A DNA stretch of 64,000 nucleotides, from contig JACIZI010000012.1 of NCBI GenBank assembly GCA_014359475.1, positions 24,768 to 88,767 of the forward strand, given 5' to 3'. Both the position numbers and the translations under genes were made by a program. Of the stretch, positions 29,445-38,788 are shown one piece after another. The stretch is from Marinobacter sp. (GTDB lineage Bacteria; Pseudomonadota; Gammaproteobacteria; Pseudomonadales; Oleiphilaceae). The notes beneath the pieces are model-generated. The model was not told the DNA's origin. It did not search any database and saw only the letters and a program-made list of their open reading frames with translations. Each line of letters opens with the position of its first letter. The first letter of the stretch is position 1.

Positions 29445-30837
29445 ATTTCCAGTGTTTGCTCATGAAGTCCTGGACAGAGGGAAGGTCATTGTCAAGCACC
29501 GTATAGCGTTCCTTACGGTCGAACAGGTCCGCCATGTGGTGCGGCAACGACGGTTTCACATCCAGACCGGCTTTGGCCACCGCATCCGGGAACTTGGCCG
29601 GGTGTGCTGTGCCCAGGGTAATCATCGGAATGCTCTTGTCACGGCGGCAGTTCCGGGCTGCTCTCACGCCAATGGCCGTGTGGGGATCCAGCAGATACTC
29701 GTTCCGCTCGTACACATCCCGGATGGTCTCGCAGGTCACCTCGTCATTCACCGCATCGCTGTCAAACAGCTTGCGGGCGTGCCGCCAGCGATAATCCTCA
29801 ATGCTCACCGGCCCCTTGGCGGCATTTTCCAGCAACTGTTTCACCGCTGCACCATCCCGCCCGTGCAGGTCGAACAACAGGCGCTCGAAGTTGCTGGACA
29901 CCATGATATCCATGCTGGGCGACAGGGTGTGCTCAAGCTGGTGCTGCTCGTACTTGTTGCCACTCATGAAGCGGTGCAGGATGTCATTGCGGTTGGTCGC
30001 AATCACCAACTGGGAAATGGGCAGACCCATTTTCTGCGCCAGGTAACCGGCAAAGATATCTCCGAAATTGCCAGTGGGCACCGAGAACGCCATACTGCGA
30101 TCCGGCCCACCCAGTGCCAGGGACGCATGAAAGTAGTAGACAATCTGGGCCATGATCCGCGCCCAGTTAATGGAATTGACCGCCGCCAGCTGGGTCTTGC
30201 CCCCCAGGAAGGACTGCTCCCCGAAGCTTTCCTTGACCATCTTCTGGCAATCGTCGAAGTTGCCGCGGATGGCCAGGTTATGAATATTGTCACCGGCCAC
30301 GGTGGTCATCTGCCGACGCTGTACTTCCGAGACCCGTTCGTGGGGATGCAGAATGAAGATATCCACGTGCTTGCAGCGACGGCAGCCCTCGATCGCCGCC
30401 GAACCGGTATCACCGGAGGTCGCTCCCATGATCACCACATGCTGGTTGCGCTTCTCCAGCACATAATCAAGCAGACGACCCAACAGCTGCAGAGCAAAAT
30501 CCTTGAACGCCAGGGTCGGTCCGCGAAACAGCTCCATCACCCACTCGTTGGTATCCAGCTGCACCAGAGGCGCTACCGCCTGGTGAGCGAAAACCTTGTA
30601 GGTGTCCTCCAGCATGCGCCGGAAGTCGTCCGCCGGAATGGCGTCATCCACAAACGGGTGCATGACCCTGAAGGCCAGCTCACTGTAGGAAAGGCCGCGC
30701 CAGCTGCGAATCTCTTCCAGACTGAAATGAGGCAGGGATTCCGGCACGTACAGACCGCCGTCTGTGGCCAGCCCGGTCAGCAGAACATCCTCGAATCCAA
30801 GCGCGGGGGCATCACCCCGGGTACTGATGTATCTCAC
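29437..30837 (-). CDS. thrC: Threonine synthase
   Basis: 466 aa from a GTG at 30837 (MRYISTRGDAPALGFEDVLL). PLP lysine K112 in TLAFKDFALQLLG; GATSGDTGSAAIEG binds the PLP phosphate. It converts O-phosphohomoserine to threonine. It follows hom by 11 bp and overlaps recJ by 8 bp, the common Pseudomonas hom-thrC order; thrB is not adjacent. Confidence 0.96.
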   Translation of the reverse strand: MRYISTRGDAPALGFEDVLLTGLATDGGLYVPESLPHFSLEEIRSWRGLSYSELAFRVMHPFVDDAIPADDFRRMLEDTYKVFAHQAVAPLVQLDTNEWVMELFRGPTLAFKDFALQLLGRLLDYVLEKRNQHVVIMGATSGDTGSAAIEGCRRCKHVDIFILHPHERVSEVQRRQMTTVAGDNIHNLAIRGNFDDCQKMVKESFGEQSFLGGKTQLAAVNSINWARIMAQIVYYFHASLALGGPDRSMAFSVPTGNFGDIFAGYLAQKMGLPISQLVIATNRNDILHRFMSGNKYEQHQLEHTLSPSMDIMVSSNFERLLFDLHGRDGAAVKQLLENAAKGPVSIEDYRWRHARKLFDSDAVNDEVTCETIRDVYERNEYLLDPHTAIGVRAARNCRRDKSIPMITLGTAHPAKFPDAVAKAGLDVKPSLPHHMADLFDRKERYTVLDNDLPSVQDFMSKHWKYA

Positions 30838-30848
30838 GTGCTTACCTG

Positions 30849-32150
30849 TCAGTTAAAGTTTTCGGCGCGGATGCGGGTAACCTGGCCTTCAATGTCAGCC
30901 AGCGCTTCCAGCTCCTCAATGGCGCGGTTCATCTGCCGCTCCTGGACCGTATGGGTGAGGATGATCACCGGAATGCGTCCGTCCTTGAGCTCTGACTCTT
31001 TCTGCATAATCGATTCGATGTTGATGCCGTGCTCGCTCAGCACCGAAGAAATCTTGGCCAGTACGCCAGGGCGGTCCAGCGCCTGAATACGCAGGTAATA
31101 GGCCGACTGGATATCTTCCATATCCAGCACCGGCAGGTTCTCCATGGCGGACGGATAGAAGCCGAGATAAGGCACACGCTGGGAACTGTTGGCCGCCACA
31201 CTGCGGGCCACATCCACAATATCCGCGATCACCGCAGACGCGGTCGCCTCATCACCAGCACCGGGGCCGTAATACATGGTCTGCCCCACCGCGTCACCAT
31301 CCACAAGTACGGCATTGAGCACCCCGTCCACCTGGGCGATCAGGTGACTGCGCGGCACCAGGGTCGGATGCACACGTAACTCAATGCCCTCGTCCCGGCG
31401 GCGCGCAATACCCAGATGCTTGATGCGATAGCCCAGCAGTTCCGCATGGGCAATATCGTAAGGTGTGATGCGGGAAATACCTTCGGTGTAGGCTCGCTCG
31501 AACTGCAGCGGCACACCGAAACCGGCGGCTGCCAGGATGGTCAGCTTGTGGGCTGCATCCACCCCTTCCACATCAAAGGTGGGATCCGCTTCGGCGTAAC
31601 CCAGGTCCTGGGCTTCTTTCAGAACCTCGGAAAATTCACGGCCGGCGCGCATTTCGGTCAGGATATAGTTGCCGGTGCCGTTGATGATGCCGGCAATCCA
31701 GTCAATACGGTTGGCAGCCATGCCTTCGCGAACGGATTTGATGACCGGGATGCCGCCTGCAACACCGGCCTCGTAGGCAACGATCACACCGGCCTTCTCT
31801 GCGGCCTCGAAAATCTCGTTACCGTGCACGGCGATCAGCGCCTTGTTGGCGGTAACCACATGTTTGCCTTTCCTGATAGCCGACATGACCAGCTCACGGG
31901 CTGCATCGTAACCGCCGATCAACTCGATCACGACATCCACGGAGTCGTCATTGACCACATCGAAAACATCGCTGGTAAACGGAATGCCGCCCAGATCAAT
32001 GTCATCCCGTTGCCGGCGGGAGGCAACACGAACAATGCGAATGTTGCAGCCGGCACGCCCCGCAATCAGTTTCGCATTGCGGGTCAGTACGTTGAAGGTT
32101 CCGCCACCGACGGTTCCCAGTCCGCAGATTCCGACATTCACGTCTTTCAA
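30849..32150 (-). CDS. hom: Homoserine dehydrogenase
   Basis: 433 aa, starting at a TTG at 32150 with AGAGGT six nt upstream. That start yields MKDVNVGICGLGTVGGGTFN, matching the family; the longer frame to 32294 is unsupported. NAD(P)-binding GLGTVGGG, catalytic region NGTGNYILTEM and a C-terminal ACT domain (about 350-425; ALDRPGVLAKISSVLSEHGI) for threonine feedback. It reduces aspartate semialdehyde to homoserine. Upstream of thrC. Confidence 0.95.
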   Translation of the reverse strand: MKDVNVGICGLGTVGGGTFNVLTRNAKLIAGRAGCNIRIVRVASRRQRDDIDLGGIPFTSDVFDVVNDDSVDVVIELIGGYDAARELVMSAIRKGKHVVTANKALIAVHGNEIFEAAEKAGVIVAYEAGVAGGIPVIKSVREGMAANRIDWIAGIINGTGNYILTEMRAGREFSEVLKEAQDLGYAEADPTFDVEGVDAAHKLTILAAAGFGVPLQFERAYTEGISRITPYDIAHAELLGYRIKHLGIARRRDEGIELRVHPTLVPRSHLIAQVDGVLNAVLVDGDAVGQTMYYGPGAGDEATASAVIADIVDVARSVAANSSQRVPYLGFYPSAMENLPVLDMEDIQSAYYLRIQALDRPGVLAKISSVLSEHGINIESIMQKESELKDGRIPVIILTHTVQERQMNRAIEELEALADIEGQVTRIRAENFN

Positions 32151-32250
32151 GCTGTCACCTCTGTTCCCGATGGGTTGCAATAAGGGCGCTAGTATACCGG
32201 TTAAAGCGCGCCCGAATAAGCCCTGAGCCCCCTTTACCCTGCGGCAGGGT

Positions 32251-33063
32251 TCACAACAGGCCGAGGCTCTTCGCGAGCGTTTCGGCAGGGACAAAACCGG
32301 GAATCATCCGGCCGTTCTCAAGAACAATGGCCGGGGTGCCCCGCACACCCACCTGCTGGCCCAGCTGCATCTGTTCCAGTACCGGGTTGTCACACGCCTT
32401 TTGCGGCACCTTCTGGCCAGCCTTTGCCCTGTTCATGGCCGCCTGCGGGTCAACATTGCACCAGACAGACTCATACTTGGAGAAGGACCCGGTGTCGGGA
32501 CCACTGCGCGGGAAGCCATAATAATTCACCGTAATACCCAACTCGTTAATGCGCGGCACCTGCTCATGGAATTTACGGCAATAGGGGCAGTCAATATCGG
32601 TAAACACGGCGATCTCGGCCTTCTGCTTGCCCTTCGCCGGATAGCTGATCACTCCCTGGTCACCAAAGGATGCCATGGTGTCTGCCCGCACTTCGTTCTG
32701 TGCTGCTTCGGTCACGTTGACCACCGTCCCCGGGCGGGAGCGCAGCACAGAGCCGAATATCAGGTGCTCACCGTCCTCGCTGACATAGAAAATCTGCCCG
32801 CCGGAGGTGCGCACTTCGTAAAGCCCCGGCACAGTGGATTTTCTTATCTTCTCAACATCAGCCAGCATCTCCCGCAGGCTGAGGGTCAGCCGGGGATCCT
32901 GCCCCGGACTGTCAGCGGCATCCTGATCCGCCGACGCAGCCAGCCTTTCGCGTATCTTGCTGACCAGTTCCCGCCCTTCATCGGCGGTTGCAGCAACAGG
33001 CAGGGCCGCAAAGCACAGCAGACAAACCCCGGCCAGCGCCTTGATTACGGAGAATCTGAACAT
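32251..33063 (-). CDS. dsbC: Thiol:disulfide interchange protein DsbC
   Basis: 270 aa from the ATG at 33063 (AGGA 9 nt upstream); an upstream GTG at 33069 adds two residues. Signal peptide about 1-27 (ALAGVCLLCFAALPVAATA). An N-terminal dimerisation domain precedes the thioredoxin domain with active site C159-P-Y-C162 (DIDCPYCRKFHEQV) and a second Cys pair in VWCNVDP and KACDNP. A periplasmic disulfide isomerase kept reduced by DsbD. It lies between xerD and hom, as in Pseudomonas. Confidence 0.95.
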   Translation of the reverse strand: MFRFSVIKALAGVCLLCFAALPVAATADEGRELVSKIRERLAASADQDAADSPGQDPRLTLSLREMLADVEKIRKSTVPGLYEVRTSGGQIFYVSEDGEHLIFGSVLRSRPGTVVNVTEAAQNEVRADTMASFGDQGVISYPAKGKQKAEIAVFTDIDCPYCRKFHEQVPRINELGITVNYYGFPRSGPDTGSFSKYESVWCNVDPQAAMNRAKAGQKVPQKACDNPVLEQMQLGQQVGVRGTPAIVLENGRMIPGFVPAETLAKSLGLL

Positions 33064-33191
33064 AAACACTTTCCTGATAGTAGTGGATCAACCGGCAAGG
33101 AAGATCAGCCGGCCCCGGATTCTGGTTGCGACAGAGATTAAACCAAAAGGTTCATCCTAAACAGGCCGGCGGCACAACAAAAGGAACCCGC

Positions 33192-34127
33192 TCACCCTCT
33201 CGGGTGATGAGCCTGGTGAAGTGAGTGAAGGCGCTGGCGGGCCACATGGGTGTATATCTGCGTCGTGGACAGATCGGAATGGCCCAGCAGCATCTGCACC
33301 ACCCGAAGGTCCGCGCCGTGATTGAGCAGATGGGTCGCAAAGGCGTGCCTCAGGGTATGTGGCGAAAGGTGCTTGCGAATACCGGCACGGGTCGCATATT
33401 CCTTTATCCGGTACCAGAAAGCCTGACGGGTCATGGCGCTCCCTCGATTACCCGGGAACAGATCGTCACTCGCCTTGCCCCGGAGCAGCTCAGGGCGGGA
33501 TCCCCGCATGTAATCCAGCAACCAGTCAGTGGCCTCCTCGCCCAGGGGCACCAGGCGCTCCTTGTCGCCCTTGCCGGTGATGCGCACCACCCCCTGGCGC
33601 AGATTCACCTGATCCACCCGCAACCCGACCAGTTCCGATACCCGCAAGCCGCAGCCGTACAATACTTCCAGCATGGCCCGGTCCCGGTGCTCAATAGGCT
33701 TTTCCGGATCCGGCTCCGCCAACAGGCGATCCACTTCCTGCTCGGACAGCGCATCCGGCAGACGGGCAGGCTGGCGGGGGCTGTCGATGCGGAGCGTCGG
33801 ATCCTCTGCGATCACACTCTCCCGCAACAGATAGCGGTAAAAACGGCGCAGGCCACTGAGCCGGCGACTCGCGGTTGAGGGTTGCGAGCCCTCCGCAAGG
33901 CCCGCTGACACCCAGCCGAGCAACTCCGAACGCCCCGCGGAAACCAGCCCCGGACTGCCGGGCTGAGTCTCCAGCCAGTGGGAAAAACGTTCCAGATCTG
34001 CCCGGTAGGCCTGGCGGGTTTTCTCCCCCAGACCGTCCTCCAGCCAGATAGCATCGACAAACCGGGCGATAGCCGCCTCATCATCCGGCCGCACAGGCTT
34101 ACGGGTAAAACGACGATCCTCTGCCAT
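33192..34127 (-). CDS. xerD: Site-specific tyrosine recombinase XerD
   Basis: 311 aa. Catalytic set intact: R162 (GCGLRVSEL), K186 (TGKGDKER), H257 and R260 (SPHTLRHAFATHLL), H283 (LLGHSDLSTTQ) and nucleophile Y292 (IYTHVAR). N-terminal SAM-like core-binding domain at about 14-105. With XerC it resolves chromosome dimers at dif, under FtsK control. Upstream of dsbC on the minus strand. A housekeeping gene, not a mobile integrase: no attachment site or cargo is nearby. Confidence 0.95.
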   Translation of the reverse strand: MAEDRRFTRKPVRPDDEAAIARFVDAIWLEDGLGEKTRQAYRADLERFSHWLETQPGSPGLVSAGRSELLGWVSAGLAEGSQPSTASRRLSGLRRFYRYLLRESVIAEDPTLRIDSPRQPARLPDALSEQEVDRLLAEPDPEKPIEHRDRAMLEVLYGCGLRVSELVGLRVDQVNLRQGVVRITGKGDKERLVPLGEEATDWLLDYMRGSRPELLRGKASDDLFPGNRGSAMTRQAFWYRIKEYATRAGIRKHLSPHTLRHAFATHLLNHGADLRVVQMLLGHSDLSTTQIYTHVARQRLHSLHQAHHPRG

Positions 34128-34184
34128 GGACGGGCACCGCTCCTGTCAACAACTCCGCAAACCATAACAGATCCCCGGACGCAG

Positions 34185-34209
34185 AAAAGGCAGCCGTTGG
34201 CTGCCTTTT
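34185..34209. terminator. Bidirectional-looking terminator after rplS
   Basis: Perfect 11-bp stem AAAAGGCAGCC / GGCTGCCTTTT with loop GTT, A-rich on one side and T-rich on the other. It lies 33 bp past the rplS stop and would end the rpsP-rimM-trmD-rplS transcript on the minus strand, just before xerD. Confidence 0.85.
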
Positions 34210-34242
34210 CCGACCCTCACCTGATGGTTGTGTGACGACCGA

Positions 34243-34599
34243 TCAGTTGAGCTTTTCCTTGATCCGTGCCGCCTTACCAGACAGTTCACGCAGATAGTAC
34301 AGCTTGGCCTGCCGTACGTCGCCACGACGCTTCACGCTGATGCTGTCGATCAGACGGGAGTGAGTCTGGAAAGTACGCTCAACGCCCACACCGTAAGACA
34401 CCTTGCGAACGGTAAAGGAAGAGTTAATACCACGGTTACGCTTGCCGATCACAACGCCTTCGAACGCCTGCAGACGCTCACGGTTGCCTTCGGTAACACG
34501 CACCTGAACGATCACGGTGTCGCCCGGGGCGAACGCCGGTATGTCCTGCTTCAACTGCTCTGATTCAATCTGACTGATGATGTCATTCTTGCCGCTCAT
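34243..34599 (-). CDS. rplS: 50S ribosomal protein L19
   Basis: 118 aa from the ATG at 34599, preceded by AGGAG at 8 nt; the longer frame to 34659 runs back into trmD. KKx-rich L19 core: [60 protein letters not shown]. It is located at the 30S-50S interface. Last gene of the operon, ahead of a strong terminator. Confidence 0.97.
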   Translation of the reverse strand: MSGKNDIISQIESEQLKQDIPAFAPGDTVIVQVRVTEGNRERLQAFEGVVIGKRNRGINSSFTVRKVSYGVGVERTFQTHSRLIDSISVKRRGDVRQAKLYYLRELSGKAARIKEKLN

Positions 34600-34624
34600 C
34601 GTAATACTCCTGCTACCCAATCTT

Positions 34625-35383
34625 TCAATGCCCTGACGATTCAGAGGCACCCGGTTCACTCAAAATTTCTTCCAGCAGCGCACGTTCCTCGTCCGTAAAC
34701 ACCCGCTTTTGCAGCAGGTCCGGGCGTCGCTCCAGGGTTCGCCTCAGCGACTCCCTGAGTCGCCAACGCCTGATCTGGTCATGATGCCCGCCCAGCAAAA
34801 CTTCCGGTACACCCTGACCTTCATACACTTCCGGCCGTGTGTAATGGGGGCAATCCAGCAGCCCGTCGGCAAAAGAATCCTGCTCCGCTGACTGGGCATG
34901 CCCCAGGGCCCCCGGTAGCAACCGGGTGACCGCATCCATCACTGCCATGGCGGCCAGCTCGCCCCCCGACAGCACAAAATCCCCCAGCGATACCTCCCTG
35001 TCTACTTCGGCCTCAATCAGGCGCTCATCAACACCTTCATAACGACCAGCCACCAGTATCAGTGAAGATTCTCCCGCCAGCGACTCCACTACTGACTGGT
35101 CCAGCCTTTCTCCCTGGGGCGAGAGATACACAACACAGGGTTTACCCGGTGCCGCCTCCCGGGCCGCATGAATAGCGTCTCGCAACGGCTGTATCTTCAT
35201 CAGCATGCCGGGACCACCGCCGTAGGGGCGATCATCCACTGTACGGTGCCGGTCATGAGTGTATTCCCGGGGATTCCAGCTACAAAACGTCAGCAGCCCC
35301 TCACGTACAGCCCTGCCGGTAACTCCGTAATCGGTCACCGCACCAAACATCTCCGGAAACAGACTGACTGCGCCAATCCACAC
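34625..35383 (-). CDS. trmD: tRNA (guanine-37-N1)-methyltransferase
   Basis: 252 aa from a GTG at 35383 ([12 protein letters not shown]), 2 bp after the rimM stop, with GGAG in the rimM end as ribosome site. SPOUT knot motifs [23 protein letters not shown] and [32 protein letters not shown]. It methylates G37 next to the anticodon to prevent frameshifting. In the conserved rpsP-rimM-trmD-rplS operon. Confidence 0.97.
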   Translation of the reverse strand: MWIGAVSLFPEMFGAVTDYGVTGRAVREGLLTFCSWNPREYTHDRHRTVDDRPYGGGPGMLMKIQPLRDAIHAAREAAPGKPCVVYLSPQGERLDQSVVESLAGESSLILVAGRYEGVDERLIEAEVDREVSLGDFVLSGGELAAMAVMDAVTRLLPGALGHAQSAEQDSFADGLLDCPHYTRPEVYEGQGVPEVLLGGHHDQIRRWRLRESLRRTLERRPDLLQKRVFTDEERALLEEILSEPGASESSGH

Positions 35384-35385
35384 CG

Positions 35386-35913
35386 TCAGAACTCCGGATC
35401 CCAGTCTACGGTCAACCGCCCCGAGCCCAGGTCCACTTCCCTGACAACCTGATCCGGCAACCAGGGAATCAGTCGCTCTCGCTGGTCTATCGACCCGGCA
35501 TCGGGTCGGACCACAAGCACATCATTGGCCCCGGTTTCCATCAGGTGGTGAACATACCCATACGGTTCACCGTCGACCGTTTCAACCGCGAGACCTTCGA
35601 GCTGATGCCAGTAGTATTCGCCTTCCGGCAAGTCCGGCAACGCTTCCGTGGGAACCAGAATATCCGCACCACTGTAGGTACGGGCCTGCTCCCTGTCATC
35701 AATGCCTTTCAGCCTGACCACAATCCCCTGCCCCTGGCGGCGACCGTCGACCAGCTTCATCGGCATTCGCTTACCGTCCAGAACCAGAGTCCAGTCACGG
35801 TAGTCGAGAATGCCTTCCCGGGGATCCGTATAGGAGTAGACCTTGAGCCACCCCTTGACCCCGAATACCGAGGTAATGCGGCCAACCACAGTTTCCTGCG
35901 AACGCTGTGTCAT
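35386..35913 (-). CDS. rimM: Ribosome maturation factor RimM
   Basis: 175 aa. N-terminal [20 protein letters not shown] and C-terminal PRC-barrel with [19 protein letters not shown] and [15 protein letters not shown]. It binds S19 and assists 30S head maturation. 24 bp after rpsP and 2 bp before trmD. Confidence 0.96.
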   Translation of the reverse strand: MTQRSQETVVGRITSVFGVKGWLKVYSYTDPREGILDYRDWTLVLDGKRMPMKLVDGRRQGQGIVVRLKGIDDREQARTYSGADILVPTEALPDLPEGEYYWHQLEGLAVETVDGEPYGYVHHLMETGANDVLVVRPDAGSIDQRERLIPWLPDQVVREVDLGSGRLTVDWDPEF

Positions 35914-35937
35914 GCCGTCACCCCGGTTGCAACCTGA

Positions 35938-36180
35938 TTACTCAGCGGAGCCTTTCAGCAGCTGCGCAACACGCTCACTGGCCTGCGCGCCCTGGCCCAG
36001 CCAGTACTCAACACGATCACGGTCGATGCGCAGGCGCTCTTCCTGGCCACGGGCAATCGGGTTGAAGAAGCCAACACGCTCGATGAAACGGCCATCACGC
36101 GATTTACGGCTGTCAGTGACTGTCAGATGGTAGAACGGGCGCTTCTTTGAGCCACCACGAGCCAAACGGATAGTTACCAT
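35938..36180 (-). CDS. rpsP: 30S ribosomal protein S16
   Basis: 80 aa. [20 protein letters not shown] and [12 protein letters not shown] are the S16 signatures. First gene of the rpsP-rimM-trmD-rplS operon, with a strong hairpin 40 bp upstream in the leader. Confidence 0.97.
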   Translation of the reverse strand: MVTIRLARGGSKKRPFYHLTVTDSRKSRDGRFIERVGFFNPIARGQEERLRIDRDRVEYWLGQGAQASERVAQLLKGSAE

Positions 36181-36220
36181 TTAACCAATATCCTGTTCTG
36201 TTGTACGAACTTTGTAAGAT

Positions 36221-36248
36221 TCATGCCGGCCTGAGGCGGCTGGCATGA
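36221..36248 (-). promoter_or_regulatory. Leader hairpin upstream of rpsP
   Basis: TCATGCC (36221-36227) pairs with GGCATGA (36242-36248). The stem extends inward by a G-U and three G-C pairs to 11 bp with a 6-nt loop. It lies 40-68 nt upstream of the rpsP start with no T run on either strand. Position suggests a structured 5' leader, possibly for regulation of the operon; function unproven. Confidence 0.45.
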
Positions 36249-36343
36249 AGCCCTATACTCGAAAGGGGCGCCATTCTATGCTAAAAAACCGCCAATGAAA
36301 ACAGGGAAAGCCTTTTCTTACAGGGTTTTTCCCGCAGGGGTTT

Positions 36344-37732
36344 CTACATACGCCCAAAAGGCGGCTTACCACCGCCTCCACCGCCCGGTGGCATCATGCC
36401 ACCCATGCCGCGCATCATATTGGCCATGCCGCCTTTCTTGCCAAACTTTTTCATCATCTTCTGCATCTGCTTGTGCTGCTTGAGCAGGCGATTCACATCC
36501 TGAATCCGGGTTCCGGACCCCGCCGCGATGCGGCGCTTGCGGGAGTTGTTGATGGTATCCGGAAAGCGGCGCTCTTTGGGTGTCATGGAGCAGATCATCG
36601 CTTCCATCTGTCCCATGGACTTGTCATTCACCTGTTGCTGGGCCATCTGGGCCATCTGCCCCATACCCGGCAGCTTGTCGAGCAGGCCGCCAATGCCGCC
36701 CATATTCTTCATCTGCTGAAGCTGGTCGCGGAAGTCCTCCAGGTCAAACGACTTACCCTTCTTGATCTTGCTGGTGAGCTTACGGGCCTTCTTCTGGTCA
36801 ATCTTGCGCTCGGCTTCCTCTATAAGGGAGAGCACGTCACCCATACCCAGGATGCGGGAAGCAATCCGGTCCGGATGGAAAGGCTCCAGGGCGTCGGTCT
36901 TCTCACCCACACCCAGAAACTTGATCGGCTTGCCGGTAATATGACGCACCGACAGCGCCGCACCGCCACGAGCGTCACCGTCCGTCTTGGTAAGCACCAC
37001 ACCGGTCAATGGCAGCGCATCATTGAAGGCCCGGGCAGTGTTGGCGGCATCCTGACCGGTCATGGCATCAACGGTGAACAGGGTTTCTATCGGATTGACC
37101 GCCTTATGGAGGCGACCGATCTCACCCATCATCTGCTCATCCACGTGCAGGCGGCCGGCCGTATCCAGAATCACCACATCCAGATGCTTGCGCCGGGCGG
37201 CCTCAATTGCGCCCAGAGCGATATCCACAGGGTCCTGATCCGTGGTACTGGGGAAGAATTCCACACCCACTTCACCGGCCAGAGTTTCCAGTTGCCGGAT
37301 AGCGGCCGGGCGGTATATATCCGCACTGACCACCATGACACTTTTCTTGTGGCGCTCTTTCAGCAGCCGGGCGAGCTTGGCCACTGTGGTGGTCTTACCC
37401 GCACCCTGGAGACCTGCCATCATGATCACAGCCGGCGGCTGCGTAGCCAGATTGAGAGACTCGTTGCCCTCGCCCATGACCCGCTCCAGCTCTTGCTGGA
37501 CCACCTTCACAAACACCTGCCCCGGCGTCAGACTGCGCTGCACCTCCTGGCCGACAGCGCGCTGGCGCACACCTTCGATAAAGTCTTTTACCACCGGCAG
37601 GGCAACATCCGCTTCAAGCAGCGCCATGCGCACCTCGCGCAGCGTGTCCTTGATATTGTCGTCGGTCAGCCGCGCCTGACCGGAAATCTTGCGTAAACTT
37701 CCGGAGAGTCGGTCTTGCAGGTTCTCAAACAT
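36344..37732 (-). CDS. ffh: Signal recognition particle protein Ffh
   Basis: 462 aa from the ATG at 37732 (MFENLQDRLSGSLRKISGQA). GTPase motifs GLQGAGKTTT, DTAGRLHVDE, TKTDGDARGG and GVGEKTDALEPF; the Met- and Gly-rich M domain at the C-terminus ends GKPPFGRM. With 4.5S RNA it binds signal sequences for co-translational membrane targeting. Divergent from ypjD across 172 bp; rpsP follows downstream. Confidence 0.97.
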   Translation of the reverse strand: MFENLQDRLSGSLRKISGQARLTDDNIKDTLREVRMALLEADVALPVVKDFIEGVRQRAVGQEVQRSLTPGQVFVKVVQQELERVMGEGNESLNLATQPPAVIMMAGLQGAGKTTTVAKLARLLKERHKKSVMVVSADIYRPAAIRQLETLAGEVGVEFFPSTTDQDPVDIALGAIEAARRKHLDVVILDTAGRLHVDEQMMGEIGRLHKAVNPIETLFTVDAMTGQDAANTARAFNDALPLTGVVLTKTDGDARGGAALSVRHITGKPIKFLGVGEKTDALEPFHPDRIASRILGMGDVLSLIEEAERKIDQKKARKLTSKIKKGKSFDLEDFRDQLQQMKNMGGIGGLLDKLPGMGQMAQMAQQQVNDKSMGQMEAMICSMTPKERRFPDTINNSRKRRIAAGSGTRIQDVNRLLKQHKQMQKMMKKFGKKGGMANMMRGMGGMMPPGGGGGGKPPFGRM

Positions 37733-37904
37733 GTCTTTCTTCCGTTCCCGGATAAAATTGAGTACGTGAAACAGGGGAACCGGTTGATTCCGGTTGCACA
37801 ATCGCGACATTATAACCAGACTATCGCCCTGAAACGACCAGTCCGGTCAAATCGGCACCATATGCGCCGCTTTTTCTGCCCGACACAGGTAATCGAAGGA
37901 ACCC

Positions 37905-38717
37905 ATGGGAACGCTGATTCTCGCTGTCATAGCCCTGCTTCTTTACAGCATCGGCACAGCGCTGCAAGCGCTGAATTTCCGGGGACGTATCGGGGCCACC
38001 GTGACAGGCACCACCGTCATCGGCATGCTGGCGCTGACCGCCCATGGGCTACTGATTTTCCGCACCGGACATGTCAGCGGCGGTTTCGATTTCGGCTTTT
38101 TCCAGAGCTCATTGATTATTTCCTGGCTGATTGTCTTTCTGCTACTGGGACTGAACCTTCGCAACCCGGTGCAGATACTCTTTCTTTTTATCTATCCGCT
38201 GGCAGGGCTGACGGTGGTTGCCTCCCTGATCACCCAGGCTCCCGGCCCGGTCGTTTCCGGAGAGAGTTATGGTACGCTCTCCCACATCGCGCTATCGATC
38301 ACCGCTTACAGCCTGCTGACCCTGGCCGCAGTGCAGGCAATCCTGTTTCACTTCCAGAACCGCCAGCTCAAACACAACTACAACAGCCTGCTGATCCGCA
38401 ACCTGCCGCCACTGCAAACCATGGAGTCACTGCTGTTTGAGCTGGTCTGGGCCGGCGTGGTGCTGCTCACTCTGGCCATCATCACCGGAGCGGTGTTTGT
38501 GGAAGACCTGTTTGCCCAGCACCTGGCCCACAAGACTGTATTCTCGCTACTCTCACTGGGTGTATTCATCGCCCTGCTGGTCGGCCGCCATACCCGCGGC
38601 TGGCGCGGTGCCACGGCCAGCCGCTGGACGCTGGCCGGCTGCCTGCTACTGATGCTGGCGTTCTACGGCAGCAAATTCGTCCTGGAGCTGGTCTTCAGCT
38701 ACAGCAACCGGGGCTGA
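37905..38717 (+). CDS. YpjD/CcsA-like inner-membrane cytochrome c assembly-domain protein
   Basis: 270 aa with about eight hydrophobic segments spread over the whole length (for example 2-20, 37-52, 69-86, 92-108, 127-147, 181-200, 211-228, 243-262). This fits the CytC_asm (CcsA/CcmC-like) family member found next to ffh in many gammaproteobacteria (E. coli YpjD). Conserved histidines occur in LTAHGLL, LSHIALS and HKTVFS, which could bind haem. No direct evidence for a role in cytochrome maturation. Divergent from ffh. Confidence 0.82.
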   Translation: MGTLILAVIALLLYSIGTALQALNFRGRIGATVTGTTVIGMLALTAHGLLIFRTGHVSGGFDFGFFQSSLIISWLIVFLLLGLNLRNPVQILFLFIYPLAGLTVVASLITQAPGPVVSGESYGTLSHIALSITAYSLLTLAAVQAILFHFQNRQLKHNYNSLLIRNLPPLQTMESLLFELVWAGVVLLTLAIITGAVFVEDLFAQHLAHKTVFSLLSLGVFIALLVGRHTRGWRGATASRWTLAGCLLLMLAFYGSKFVLELVFSYSNRG

Positions 38718-38788
38718 CAGACCAACCGCTTGACAGACCCCGGTCGGCTCACTATGTTCCGGTTTGACCGTGATAAAAGGATCCTTTC

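Noticed and set aside
33192-34127. Tyrosine recombinase as sign of an integrated element
   Set aside because: It is XerD by length, motifs and its place next to dsbC; no att repeats or cargo.
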